In this document: positions 8,767-17,338 of the stretch, piece after piece
Position numbering within the stretch: position 1 is the first letter of the stretch
How the letters are laid out: each line of letters begins with the position of its first letter
NCBI RefSeq assembly: GCF_019710585.1
Contig: NZ_JAIFZQ010000020.1
Coordinates: forward strand, 590,265-654,264
DNA length: 64,000 bases
From: Arthrobacter sp. MAHUQ-56
GTDB taxonomy: Bacteria > Actinomycetota > Actinomycetes > Actinomycetales > Micrococcaceae
Reading direction: 5' to 3'
Made by a program: the position numbers and the translations under genes
The notes under the pieces: generated by a model
Told to the model about the DNA's origin: nothing
Seen by the model: only the letters and a program-made list of their open reading frames with translations
Database searches by the model: none

Positions 8767-10430
8767 AACGCCGGGGGCGGGCCCTCTGCCGGCAGCGTGA
8801 CCGTGAAGGTGCTTCCCGTTCCCTCGCCGCTTTCGCAGCTGATGGTGCCGCCGTGCCGCTCCACGATCATTTGCGTGATGGAAAGCCCCAGTCCGGCGCC
8901 GGGGATGGCTGCCTGCTGCGCCGCGTCGGCGCGGAAGAACCGGTTGAAGACCCGCGCCTTGTCCTCCCGTGACATGCCCATCCCGGTGTCCTGGACGCTC
9001 AGCCGGACCCATTGCCTGTCCGCCTCGGCGCTGATGCTGACCCTCCCGCCGTCGGGGGAGTACTTGATGGCGTTGGACACCAGGTTGTCCAGTACCTGGC
9101 CTATCCGGAGGGGATCGGCGTACGCCCACAGGGGTGAGGGCACGTCGGCGGATATCTCCACCTGTGAGCGTTCCGCCCACGCCTGCGCCGAGCCTATGGT
9201 GGTCTCCACCAGGCTGGCCAGGTCCGTGCGTTTCGGGTGCACGTTCAGCGCTGTGGAGGCGGAAGCGGCCAGGTCAGCGACCAGCGACAGCAGCCGCTCC
9301 GCATTGCGTTGGACCACCAGCAAGCGGCGGGTGACCTGCGGCGGCAATGGCTCGGGTTCCTCAAGGACCAGATCCACGTTGCCGATAATCGAATTCAGTG
9401 GGCTCTTGAATTCGTGGGACACGTTGGAGATCAGGTCCTGGTTCGCGGCCAGCGACTCCACCCATCCGGTGACGTCGGTATACACCACCACTGCGCCGGT
9501 GAGGCGGCCGTCCTCGCTGACGAGCGGACGGGCAGCGGTGGACAGGGCGCGCTGCTCGGTACCAACTCCAGCCCAGACGAGGTAGTCGGCGAACGATTCG
9601 CCGGCCATGGCGCGGCTGATGGGGCGCCGGTCCGGGGGAAGCAGGGTGTGCCGGTCCTGGCCGAAGATGAGCTGGTGGCCCTGCCCGGGGATGGCCTCGT
9701 CAGCGCCGGTGGCCTGCCTGAAGCTGCGCTGCCTGCTGTTGGAGACAAGGAAGTGGCCGGAGCGGTCGACGGCGGCAATCCCCACGTCTGTGGCGTCGAG
9801 GACGGTTTCCAGCAGCTTTTCCCGTTCCCGGCTCGCGGCGAGCAGTTCCCGAAGTTCCCTGTCCTTCTCTGCCAGCTCGCGCTGCTGCAGCCGAAGGTTC
9901 ACGCTGGCGAAGCGGATGGCCAGGGACACGGCCAGCATCATGAGGGGAAAGAGGACCACAGTGGTGAGGTCCGATGCGGTCACGGAGGGCGCATGGGCCA
10001 AGGCCGAAGGGAGCATGATAAAGAACGGTCCCAGGAAGCTGAGGACCAGGCTGCTGCGCGCCAGCATGCCCGAAGCCGAGAGCCAGATCACCGGGAATAC
10101 CACCAGTACCGCCAGGCCCGGCAGCAGAGGGGCTGCGCCGTTCCGCAGGAGCCCGATGGCCACGAAGTCCAGGACGGGAATCAGCAGGTACGGGCGGTGG
10201 GGCAGGCGTTCCCAGGGGACCAGGAAGCAGCCGAGGAACAGGATCCCGCTGAGGACGACGCCGGAGAGGTACAGCGGGCTTTGCATTAGTGACGGCCACG
10301 CGAGGGGTGTCGCCACCGCGATCGCTGCCACGAAGAGGGTAAGTGGCAGCTGGCACAGAACAACCTGCGCGCGCGGTCCCAGCCGGCGGAAGATGCGGCC
10401 AGGTCCCCGATGGAACGTCGGCTCAGCCAT
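8763..10430 (-). CDS. Membrane sensor histidine kinase with PAS domain
   Basis: Sensor of a two-component pair with the divergent regulator at 10682. From the ATG at 10430 the protein has 555 residues: about six N-terminal membrane helices (25-175), a short coiled coil (180-210), a PAS-like domain (212-325), a HisKA domain with phospho-acceptor His339 in NVSHEFKSPLN, and a HATPase domain with the N box near 450 (DNLVSNAIKYSPDGG), DTGMGMS and GAGLGLSI. An earlier in-frame start at 10544 would add 38 residues with no conserved look. The signal is unknown; the many membrane helices without a large outer domain suggest sensing in or at the membrane. Confidence 0.9.
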   Translation of the reverse strand: MAEPTFHRGPGRIFRRLGPRAQVVLCQLPLTLFVAAIAVATPLAWPSLMQSPLYLSGVVLSGILFLGCFLVPWERLPHRPYLLIPVLDFVAIGLLRNGAAPLLPGLAVLVVFPVIWLSASGMLARSSLVLSFLGPFFIMLPSALAHAPSVTASDLTTVVLFPLMMLAVSLAIRFASVNLRLQQRELAEKDRELRELLAASREREKLLETVLDATDVGIAAVDRSGHFLVSNSRQRSFRQATGADEAIPGQGHQLIFGQDRHTLLPPDRRPISRAMAGESFADYLVWAGVGTEQRALSTAARPLVSEDGRLTGAVVVYTDVTGWVESLAANQDLISNVSHEFKSPLNSIIGNVDLVLEEPEPLPPQVTRRLLVVQRNAERLLSLVADLAASASTALNVHPKRTDLASLVETTIGSAQAWAERSQVEISADVPSPLWAYADPLRIGQVLDNLVSNAIKYSPDGGRVSISAEADRQWVRLSVQDTGMGMSREDKARVFNRFFRADAAQQAAIPGAGLGLSITQMIVERHGGTISCESGEGTGSTFTVTLPAEGPPPAF

Positions 10431-10681
10431 GATTTTGACGTGTACCCCCTGTGAATGGAATGCAGCGTCCCCCAAATACCTGCGAATTGCTCCCGTTACT
10501 GTGGCACGTACCCGCCCGTGCCCATAATGCACATATCTTGTCATAATAATTGACTTTTCAATTTATGGGACGTTTTAGATGTGATCAGTGGGGCTTACTA
10601 GTAGCGTATAAATTGTTGGAGCGGGTATGGCATTGGCGCTGGGCCAATGGGGGGCCATCTTCGCCTGGCGCAGGGATAGTA
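10431..10681. promoter_or_regulatory. A/T-rich divergent control region of the two-component pair
   Basis: This gap between the kinase and regulator genes is strikingly A/T-rich compared with its surroundings. It holds an inverted repeat AATTGA-N4-TCAATT (10548-10563) overlapping a possible -35 TTGACT (10550-10555), with TTTAGA about 18 bases further on, and a TATAAA at 10607. It could hold an autoregulatory site. No gene is seen. Confidence 0.4.
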
Positions 10682-11464
10682 ATGGACGATCTTGGTGTAG
10701 CTGTGGTCATCGAAGACGATGCTGACGTGCGGAACCTCCTTGAGGGTGTACTGACGCAGGCCGGCTTCGAGGTCCATACGGCAGTTGATGGGCGGGCCGG
10801 GGTTGAAGTGGTCCGCAGCAAGCAGGCGAATGTCGTGACGCTGGATATCGGCCTTCCGGATATCGACGGCTTTGAGGTTCTCCGGCGGATTCGCAATTTC
10901 AGCAATGCGTACGTGGTGATGCTGACCGGCAGGACGGAGGAACCGGATCTGCTGTCAGCGCTCAATGCAGGGGCGGACGACTACATCGCAAAGCCTTTCC
11001 GGCCCCGGGAACTTCGGGCCCGGGTTGCCGCGATGATGCGCAGGCCCCGGCATGAAGCCGGCGGGCAACGGCCGTCTTCCACCTCGGGGCAGGCTCCGGC
11101 TCCTGCGCCGCCTCAAGCGGATCCTGCGGTCCTGCAGCACAACGGGCTGTCCCTGAATCACCGGACGCGCACCGTTGAGATCCTGGGCGAGCCGCTGGTT
11201 CTCACACGCAGCGAATTCGACCTGCTGCATGTCCTGCTGAAAGGCGGTGGTGCGGTGTGCACCAGGGCCGACCTGGTGCGGGCAGTGCGGGGAGAGTTCT
11301 ACGACCGGGACACCTACATCAGTGAGGCGGATGAGCGCGCCGTCGAGGTCCACGTGGGCAACCTGCGGCGCAAGCTCAAGGAGGACCAGCTCTCACCGCG
11401 CTGGCTGCAGACAGTGCGCGGGGTGGGGTACCGGCTGGCGCCCCGCCGCCCCACCGACGCCTAG
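10682..11464 (+). CDS. OmpR/PhoB-type response regulator
   Basis: DNA-binding partner of the kinase at 8763-10430. The 260-residue protein has a receiver domain (1-120) with the acidic pocket (IEDDAD), phospho-acceptor Asp55 (VVTLDIGLPD) and Lys104 (IAKPF). A proline/alanine-rich linker (about 122-148) leads to a winged-helix C-terminal domain (LTRSEFDLLHVLL..., LRRKLKEDQLSPRWLQTVRGVGYRL). ATG 10682 has the ribosome site GCAGGGA; longer open frame upstream has no conserved content. Its stop overlaps that of the convergent Hpt-like gene by four bases. Confidence 0.93.
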   Translation: MDDLGVAVVIEDDADVRNLLEGVLTQAGFEVHTAVDGRAGVEVVRSKQANVVTLDIGLPDIDGFEVLRRIRNFSNAYVVMLTGRTEEPDLLSALNAGADDYIAKPFRPRELRARVAAMMRRPRHEAGGQRPSSTSGQAPAPAPPQADPAVLQHNGLSLNHRTRTVEILGEPLVLTRSEFDLLHVLLKGGGAVCTRADLVRAVRGEFYDRDTYISEADERAVEVHVGNLRRKLKEDQLSPRWLQTVRGVGYRLAPRRPTDA

Positions 11465-11943
11465 CCGTTTTCGAGGATGTAGGTCGACTGCAGCTCGGAT
11501 ACCGTACGGGCGCCGTCCAGGGCGACGCCAACCATCAGCGCCTGGCCTTCGACGAAGTCGCCCTTGCGGATCATCGCTTCGAGGAGTTCAGCCAGCCTGG
11601 CGAGGCGTACTCCGCCCACCATGGCGGAGCTGATCTTGAGGCTGATGACCGCGTCCAGGGCCGAGTCCTCGTCCTGGCTGTCCACTGCGGCTCCCAGCCG
11701 GGAGAGGCGCTGGTCCCACATGGCGGCGTAGTCACGGGCGAACCGCTGGGCCAGCCCGGACCCGGCCAGTTCGTCCTCGAGTTCGTCCAGGACTGCTGCA
11801 TCAATCAACGGCAAGAGAGCCACCGCTTCCAGTGAGGGGGCGGCGGCGCCGGTCGGAACGGATGAAGGAGGCAAGGCGACCCTTGGCAGCGGGGAGTCCG
11901 CCGTGGGCCTCTTTCCGCTGGTGTTGGGATCGGGACTCTGCAT
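11461..11943 (-). CDS. Hpt-like domain protein lacking the phospho-histidine
   Basis: The 160-residue protein has a disordered N-terminus (1-38) and a helical domain from about 45 resembling histidine phosphotransfer (Hpt) domains. At the place of the usual H-x-L-K-G-S-S motif it reads I100-S-L-K-I-S-S, so the phospho-accepting histidine is replaced by isoleucine. If the assignment is right it cannot relay phosphate and might instead bind a receiver domain as a decoy or anchor. It lies convergent to the response regulator and directly downstream of the first Tad locus on the other side (93-base gap), so it could act on the former or be an accessory of the latter. Confidence 0.6.
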   Translation of the reverse strand: MQSPDPNTSGKRPTADSPLPRVALPPSSVPTGAAAPSLEAVALLPLIDAAVLDELEDELAGSGLAQRFARDYAAMWDQRLSRLGAAVDSQDEDSALDAVISLKISSAMVGGVRLARLAELLEAMIRKGDFVEGQALMVGVALDGARTVSELQSTYILENG

Positions 11944-12036
11944 TGTTCAAGGCTACTTCCTGGAATTTCATTGGACGTCGTATTTCGGATGTTCTGTGTA
12001 AACCTTGAGGCAACCTTGCCGCCCTTGAGGCGGCCT

Positions 12037-12921
12037 TTACTGCCCGCTGAAGGTCACGACGGTGTTGATGACGGCCGGCCCAAGAATGGCAATGAAGAGG
12101 ACCGGGAAGATGAAGAACAACAGCGGGAACAGGATCATGACGGGCAGCTTCATGGCCTTTTCCTCAGCCCGCTGGCGCCTTTTGACGCGCATGACCTTGG
12201 CCTGGACGCGCAGCACCCGGCTGATGGCGATCCCGTACGTGTCAGCCTGGACCACTGCCTGCACGAAGCTGCGAAGCTCCGGGATGTTGGTCCTCTCTGC
12301 CAAGGCGATGTAGGACTCGCGCCGGCTGCGGCCCACCTGCATGTCCTGCAGGGTGCGGACCAGTTCTTCCGCCAGCGGGCCCTTGCCGTTTTCGCCGGCC
12401 CGGGCCATGGCCCCTTCGAAGCCAAGTCCTGCCTCCACCGAGATCAGCATCTGGTCCAGGGTGTTGGCCAGTTCCAGCTGCATCGCCTTCTGCCGCTCCT
12501 GGCCTTTGCTGTAGAGCAGCAGGTCCGGGATGAAGTAGCCCAGGAACAGCACAAAGAGTCCGGCCAGCTTCATAATTGGTGAGCTGCCGACGGAGGTCAG
12601 ATAGAGGCCAACAGCCGCACCTGCCAGGCCAAGACCGAGCTTTGACCCCAGCAGCTTGCCCAGCGGCATGGACACGGGCCGGCCCGCGAGGGACAACAGA
12701 CGGTCCAGGAACGCCACATATGCCGGGGGAGTGAGGCGCCGGCCGATGCCCTCCAACACGCCCGGCTTGGAAGCAGGTGCGGCGGCCACGGGAGGGGCGC
12801 CGCGCGAGAGCAGGTCGTTGACAGCCAACCGGCCCTGCTTGTCCACGGTCAGTGCGGACCAGGCAACGGCCGCCAGTGGGACACAAACCAGCAGTACGGA
12901 GAGGAGAACTATCAGATTCAC
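12037..12921 (-). CDS. tadC: Tad pilus inner-membrane protein TadC (locus 1)
   Basis: Polytopic type II secretion F-family platform protein of the Flp/Tad pilus machine, 294 residues. Membrane segments at the N-terminus (about 2-24), around 115-150 and at the C-terminus (about 260-290) flank the cytoplasmic T2SSF domain (LANTLDQMLISVEAGLGFEGAMARAG). It is the last gene of locus 1, seven bases after tadB. The paralogue at 19293-20171 has the same layout and many identical segments (RRQRAEEKAMKLPV). Confidence 0.92.
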   Translation of the reverse strand: MNLIVLLSVLLVCVPLAAVAWSALTVDKQGRLAVNDLLSRGAPPVAAAPASKPGVLEGIGRRLTPPAYVAFLDRLLSLAGRPVSMPLGKLLGSKLGLGLAGAAVGLYLTSVGSSPIMKLAGLFVLFLGYFIPDLLLYSKGQERQKAMQLELANTLDQMLISVEAGLGFEGAMARAGENGKGPLAEELVRTLQDMQVGRSRRESYIALAERTNIPELRSFVQAVVQADTYGIAISRVLRVQAKVMRVKRRQRAEEKAMKLPVMILFPLLFFIFPVLFIAILGPAVINTVVTFSGQ

Positions 12922-12928
12922 GGCGTCC

Positions 12929-13861
12929 TCAGAACTTCAGGTCGATGATCTTGCGCATCCACAGGGCGCCGATGGTCATCAGGACAATGGAAGCGCCGAT
13001 CATCGCCCAGCCCAGGGGATGCGTGAACATCGAGTTCATATAGTTCGGGCTCATGGACAGCAGCATGGCCACGATGCCGAACGGCATCGCAATGAGGATG
13101 TATGCGGAAAATTTACCCTCCGCCGCCAAGGCCTTGATGTGGCCCTTGATCTCCGCGCGCTCGCGGATGGTTTCGTTGACCTGGTCCAGCACCTCGGCCA
13201 GATTGCCACCTACCTCGCGGTTGATCTGGATGGCCTGCGAAATCCAGACGAAGTCCTCGTTCTTCATCCGGTCGGCGGTGTCGTTGAGGGCGGCCAGCAG
13301 GTCACGGCCCAGGCTGGTTTCGGTGATTACGCGCCGCATCTCCTCGGACGACGGCTTCTGCGATTCGGTGGCGGCGGCATCGATGGCGCGCAGGATGCTG
13401 TGGCCGGCGCGCAGGCTGCCCGAAAGCAGTTGCAGGGTGTCGCCCAGCTGGCCGTCGAAGGCAGCACGGCGCTTGCCCGACAGGAACCCGAGGAAGAGCT
13501 TGCCCACGAAGGGTGCCAAAAGGGCAAGCAGCAGGCCCACCAGCGGACCCACCGTGACCACGCCAACCAGCATCCCGATGCACGCACCGATCCCCACGAG
13601 CAGGAAAAACTCGGCCTGGCTGAGGCGCAGGCCTGCGTTTTCCAGGTCAGCCCGGGCGAACAGTTTGACGTGGCGGCCGGCGAGGAGGCGTTCGAAAGAC
13701 CTAACACCGGACAAGGCCAGACGGGAGAGGGATGAGGGCGGCTCGGCTTCGAACGGACGACGGCGGTCCAGGGGCACGGAGGGTGCGCTCGGCAGGAGCA
13801 CGGCCACACCGACGAGGCAGACGGCTGCCAGGAGGATGGCACTTCCAATGGCGATGATCAT
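12929..13861 (-). CDS. tadB: Tad pilus inner-membrane protein TadB (locus 1)
   Basis: Second F-family platform protein, 310 residues, expected to form a heteromeric complex with TadC and drive assembly with the TadA ATPase. It has an N-terminal membrane helix (2-24), paired helices near 100-130, the T2SSF domain (LLSGSLRAGHSILRAIDAAA) and a C-terminal pair of helices (about 250-305). It sits 11 bases after tadA. The paralogue is at 20180-21124. Confidence 0.92.
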   Translation of the reverse strand: MIIAIGSAILLAAVCLVGVAVLLPSAPSVPLDRRRPFEAEPPSSLSRLALSGVRSFERLLAGRHVKLFARADLENAGLRLSQAEFFLLVGIGACIGMLVGVVTVGPLVGLLLALLAPFVGKLFLGFLSGKRRAAFDGQLGDTLQLLSGSLRAGHSILRAIDAAATESQKPSSEEMRRVITETSLGRDLLAALNDTADRMKNEDFVWISQAIQINREVGGNLAEVLDQVNETIRERAEIKGHIKALAAEGKFSAYILIAMPFGIVAMLLSMSPNYMNSMFTHPLGWAMIGASIVLMTIGALWMRKIIDLKF

Positions 13862-13872
13862 GGCTGCTTTTC

Positions 13873-15363
13873 CTACTTGGCGCCGGGGGACAGCGGACTG
13901 GCAAAAACTTCCGGGGACACGTGGATCCCCAAGTCCTCGAACCGGTCGATAAACCGCGGCCGGATGCCGGTGGCAACCGGCTTGCCAAGGAAGCGGCCCT
14001 GCGCGTCCACGCCCGCGGAGTAATCGAAGACAAAGGCGTCCTGGAGGGTGACGATATCGCCTTCCATGCCCTGGACCTCGGTGACGTGGGTGATGCGGCG
14101 GGAGCCATCGCGGAGCCTGGAAATCTGTACGATGAGGTTCACGGCGGAGGCGATCTGCTCGCGGATGGCGCGCAGTGGAAGCTCCATGCCGGCCATCAGC
14201 ACCAGGGTCTCGAGGCGGGCCACCGCGTCCCGTGGGGAGTTGGAGTGAACGGTGGAGAGCGAGCCGTCGTGGCCGGTGTTCATGGCCTGAAGCATGTCCA
14301 GCGATTCACCGCCACGGACCTCGCCCACCACGATTCGGTCGGGGCGCATACGGAGCGAGTTGCGGAGAAGCTCGCGGATGGTCACCTCGCCCTTGCCTTC
14401 GGTGTTGGGCGGCCGGCTTTCGAGCCGGACCACGTGTTCCTGCTGGATCTGCAGCTCCACGGCGTCCTCGATGGTGACGATCCGTTCATCGTGCGGCAGG
14501 AAAGAGGACAGGACGTTCAGCAGCGTGGTTTTGCCCGTGCCGGTACCGCCGGAAACGATGATGTTCAGCTTCGCCTTGACGCAGGCGTTGAGCAGTTCAG
14601 CCATTTCCGGGGTCAATGTTCCGAAGTCGATCAGATTGCGGACCGTCAGGGGGGTTTTGCTGAATTTACGGATGGTCAGCGAGGAACCGCCCACGGCCAG
14701 GGGAGGAATGACGGCATTGACGCGCGAGCCGTCTTCCAGGCGGGCGTCCACAAGGGGCGAGGACTCATCGATGCGGCGGCCCACCTTGGACACGATGCGT
14801 TCGATGACCTTGCGCAGGTGTTCCTCCGAGCTGAAGCGCGAGTCGCTGAGGGTCAGCTTGCCTTTGCGTTCAACGTAGATCTGGTCCATGCGGTTGACCA
14901 TGATTTCGGTGACGGCGGGATCATCCAGCAGCCGTTGGAGGGGACCGTACCCCAGGACGTCGTCGGCAACGTCGCGGACCAGGCGGGTACGTTCCTCGGA
15001 GGACAGCGGCACCTGCTCGGCGTCGATGATGCGGGTGAGTTCCTCCTTGGCGGTGGTCCGCAGCTCCTGTTCGGTGACGGCCGCGTCGTTGAAGCGCGTG
15101 CCCATCCGTTCGAAAAGGGCGGTGGCCGCCCTGTCTTTCATGGCTGCGAAGACGTCCACCTTGGGTGCGGTGGGCACCTGCGGCGCGCCGTCGTCGTACG
15201 TTGGGACGACGACGGCGGCACGTTCCGGAAGGTGCCTGCCCGCGGTTTCCTTGGGCAGGGGAGCAGGCGGCTGCGCTGGGCGCGGCGGTTCCAGCAGCGC
15301 GGTTCCGGCACCGGCCGGCTGGTTGCGGGACTGGGCCGCATTGATGCGGTCAGAGAGTTTCAT
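13873..15363 (-). CDS. tadA: Tad pilus assembly ATPase TadA/CpaF (locus 1)
   Basis: Hexameric secretion-type ATPase powering Flp pilus assembly, 496 residues. A proline-rich, probably flexible N-terminus (1-70) precedes the N-terminal domain and the motor domain with Walker A GGTGTGKTT (272-280), the Asp-box region (IVTIEDAVELQ), Walker B (RIVVGEVRG, about 343-351) and the His box (HDGSLSTVHSNSPRDA). Its ATG overlaps the stop of tadZ by one base (TGATG). Over the C-terminal half it is nearly identical by eye to the locus 2 copy. Confidence 0.95.
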   Translation of the reverse strand: MKLSDRINAAQSRNQPAGAGTALLEPPRPAQPPAPLPKETAGRHLPERAAVVVPTYDDGAPQVPTAPKVDVFAAMKDRAATALFERMGTRFNDAAVTEQELRTTAKEELTRIIDAEQVPLSSEERTRLVRDVADDVLGYGPLQRLLDDPAVTEIMVNRMDQIYVERKGKLTLSDSRFSSEEHLRKVIERIVSKVGRRIDESSPLVDARLEDGSRVNAVIPPLAVGGSSLTIRKFSKTPLTVRNLIDFGTLTPEMAELLNACVKAKLNIIVSGGTGTGKTTLLNVLSSFLPHDERIVTIEDAVELQIQQEHVVRLESRPPNTEGKGEVTIRELLRNSLRMRPDRIVVGEVRGGESLDMLQAMNTGHDGSLSTVHSNSPRDAVARLETLVLMAGMELPLRAIREQIASAVNLIVQISRLRDGSRRITHVTEVQGMEGDIVTLQDAFVFDYSAGVDAQGRFLGKPVATGIRPRFIDRFEDLGIHVSPEVFASPLSPGAK

Positions 15364-16559
15364 CAGATAACCACCCTTCGGTGAAGCTTCCGTTGTGCCT
15401 GTGCGCGCCAGGCTGGATTGAAGCGCTCTACCAGTTGGCGGAGGCTTTTGACGGCCGGGTCCTTTTTGGATTCCTGGAGGACGGGGATGCCGCGGTTGGT
15501 GGACAGCGCCACCGCGCGGGAGCGGGGGACGCTGACGTCAACGGGCGCGCCGATCGTGGATTCGACGTCCGCGACGTTGAGGCCAGCCTTGGCGTCCGCC
15601 ATGTTAAGGACCACGTGCCGGGATTCGGGCATGATGTCGAGCTGGCGGAGGACTTCCAGGCCGGAGCGCAGGCCGCGCAAGCTGGGAACGTCCATGGCGC
15701 TGACCCAGACCACGTCGGTGCAGTGCTCCATGGCGGCGAGGCCGATTTCTGGCATGCCCGGAGCGGTATCGATCACCACGTACTGGAATTCCTGGGCCAG
15801 CTGTTCGATCAGGTGGCTGACCTGGTCCGGGGTGATGTGGTCCGCGTCCACCGGGTTCGGCGGGGCGCAGAGGGCGTAGATGCCGGCGGGGTGAACGGTG
15901 AGGAAGGCCTTGAGGACCAGGGAGTCCTGGGCTGCGGCCGGGGTGACGGCGTCCGTGACGGTGTGTTCCGGGTTGAGGTAGAGGCCGGAGGCGACGTCCC
16001 CGAACTGCAGGTCCAGGTCCACGATCACCACGCTCATGGGCGCGATCTGGCCCAGGCCGATGGCGATGTTGGTGGCCAAGGTGGTTTTGCCCACGCCGCC
16101 CTTGGGGGAGAAGACGCCGATGACCAGGCCCTTGCTGTTTACTTCCGCCTGCTGTGTTTCCGGGCCGCGGTGGCGCGTGGCGAAGGACTGGCAGGCGCGT
16201 TCGAGCAGCACCCTGATTTCGGCGGCGTCAGCCTGCGGGCTGAGGATGTCACGGATGCCGGCGCGCATGGCGTGCAGCAGTAGGGACGGATCCACGTCGG
16301 TGACCAGGACCAGGCTGAGGCCGGGGAGCTGGACGTCGAAGACCTTGGCGAAGCGGAGCGCTTCCTCGTAGGGGACGTCCGGGCCGATAATCAGCACCTC
16401 GGGCTGCTCCTGGTTGAGGAGGCCAAACAGTTCCGTCGGGCCTGCGGGGAGGATGTCCGAGGCGATGGTCTGGACGGAGCCGCGCAGCCCATGGGCGACG
16501 GCGGCGCGCAGCTTCTGGTCGAACTCGGCGTTGGGGGAGAGGAGGACGAAGCGGCTCAC
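15363..16559 (-). CDS. tadZ: Tad pilus localisation ATPase TadZ/CpaE (locus 1)
   Basis: MinD/ParA-superfamily ATPase that positions the Tad machine, 398 residues. Residues 1-125 form a receiver-like domain without a convincing phospho-acceptor (VLIIGPDVPYEEA in the position of the usual D-box). The ATPase domain follows with an intact deviant Walker A (KGGVGKTT, 153-160) and later motifs (VVIVDLDLQFGD, VVIDTAPG). The start is GTG at 16559, overlapping the stop of cpaB by four bases (GTGA). Confidence 0.93.
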   Translation of the reverse strand: MSRFVLLSPNAEFDQKLRAAVAHGLRGSVQTIASDILPAGPTELFGLLNQEQPEVLIIGPDVPYEEALRFAKVFDVQLPGLSLVLVTDVDPSLLLHAMRAGIRDILSPQADAAEIRVLLERACQSFATRHRGPETQQAEVNSKGLVIGVFSPKGGVGKTTLATNIAIGLGQIAPMSVVIVDLDLQFGDVASGLYLNPEHTVTDAVTPAAAQDSLVLKAFLTVHPAGIYALCAPPNPVDADHITPDQVSHLIEQLAQEFQYVVIDTAPGMPEIGLAAMEHCTDVVWVSAMDVPSLRGLRSGLEVLRQLDIMPESRHVVLNMADAKAGLNVADVESTIGAPVDVSVPRSRAVALSTNRGIPVLQESKKDPAVKSLRQLVERFNPAWRAQAQRKLHRRVVI

Positions 16560-17305
16560 TTGTACACCGTGTCCTTCCTGGCGATGAAGCCGCCGTTGTC
16601 CTGCGCGTCGAGGGGTTCCTTGGTGAGCCAGAGCTCGCCGTTGATGGAGGTGAAGATGATCTTGCTGGAGTCGATGTCATTCACGGCGACAGTGATCATG
16701 AGTGAACCCTCGGGGAGGGTAGTGTCCTGGGGGTTGGTGCCATCGGTGGGCTTGGCTGTTGCCTGAGGCGCGCGCTGGACGGCGGTGACCAAAACCTTAC
16801 GAAGGGTCAATTGAGTAGTTTCAGCTCCGGCCTTGCTCTTATCTGCACCTTCCTTGAAGTTCAGCGCGATGCCCACGTGGTCGCCCACGTCAATTCGCCC
16901 TCCCACGATGCGCTTGGGTTCCAGTTCGAACGTGACTTCCTGCATGCCGGACGGCACCTTGATGGCGCCGCTGGTCTTGGCATCTGCCGGGCTTACGAGG
17001 CGTTCCGAGAGGAGCTGTTCGCCAGGGACGAGGTCCACGGCGGCTACCTTGCCGGCCGAGTCATCGAGGTTCTTGAGGGCCGTTTTCGGAACAGCGGCGC
17101 CGGGCACCTGCTGGACGGTTACTGATGCCTTCACAGTGTCGAAAGAGGAACCTGCGGGGACGGCCTTGGTCACCACCAGCACTCCCGTTGGGTCCATGTC
17201 CTTCATGGCACGCTGGTCGGCGCCTTGGGCGTAGAAGACGATCAGGATCGCCCCCACGAGCGCCAGGGCAACTGCGGCCGTGCCGGCGAGCATGCGAGAC
17301 TTCAC
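16556..17305 (-). CDS. cpaB: Flp pilus assembly protein CpaB/RcpC (locus 1)
   Basis: The 249-residue protein has an N-terminal membrane anchor (about 5-28) and a SAF domain (VTKAVPAGSSFDTVKASVTVQQVP...), followed by the RcpC/CpaB domain (GMQEVTFELEPKRIVGGRIDVGDHVGIAL). In diderm bacteria CpaB helps the secretin channel; as no secretin gene is present in this monoderm-type locus, a role at the cell wall is inferred. Coupled to tadZ by a GTGA overlap. Confidence 0.9.
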   Translation of the reverse strand: MKSRMLAGTAAVALALVGAILIVFYAQGADQRAMKDMDPTGVLVVTKAVPAGSSFDTVKASVTVQQVPGAAVPKTALKNLDDSAGKVAAVDLVPGEQLLSERLVSPADAKTSGAIKVPSGMQEVTFELEPKRIVGGRIDVGDHVGIALNFKEGADKSKAGAETTQLTLRKVLVTAVQRAPQATAKPTDGTNPQDTTLPEGSLMITVAVNDIDSSKIIFTSINGELWLTKEPLDAQDNGGFIARKDTVYK

Positions 17306-17338
17306 GTTGAACTCCGTGGTGTGTTTTGTAGTGGAGGA

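Noticed and set aside
7543..9180. A 545-codon minus-strand frame spanning the rplQ end and truA
   Set aside because: It is antisense to two secure genes, and its repetitive end simply mirrors the L17 tail repeats.
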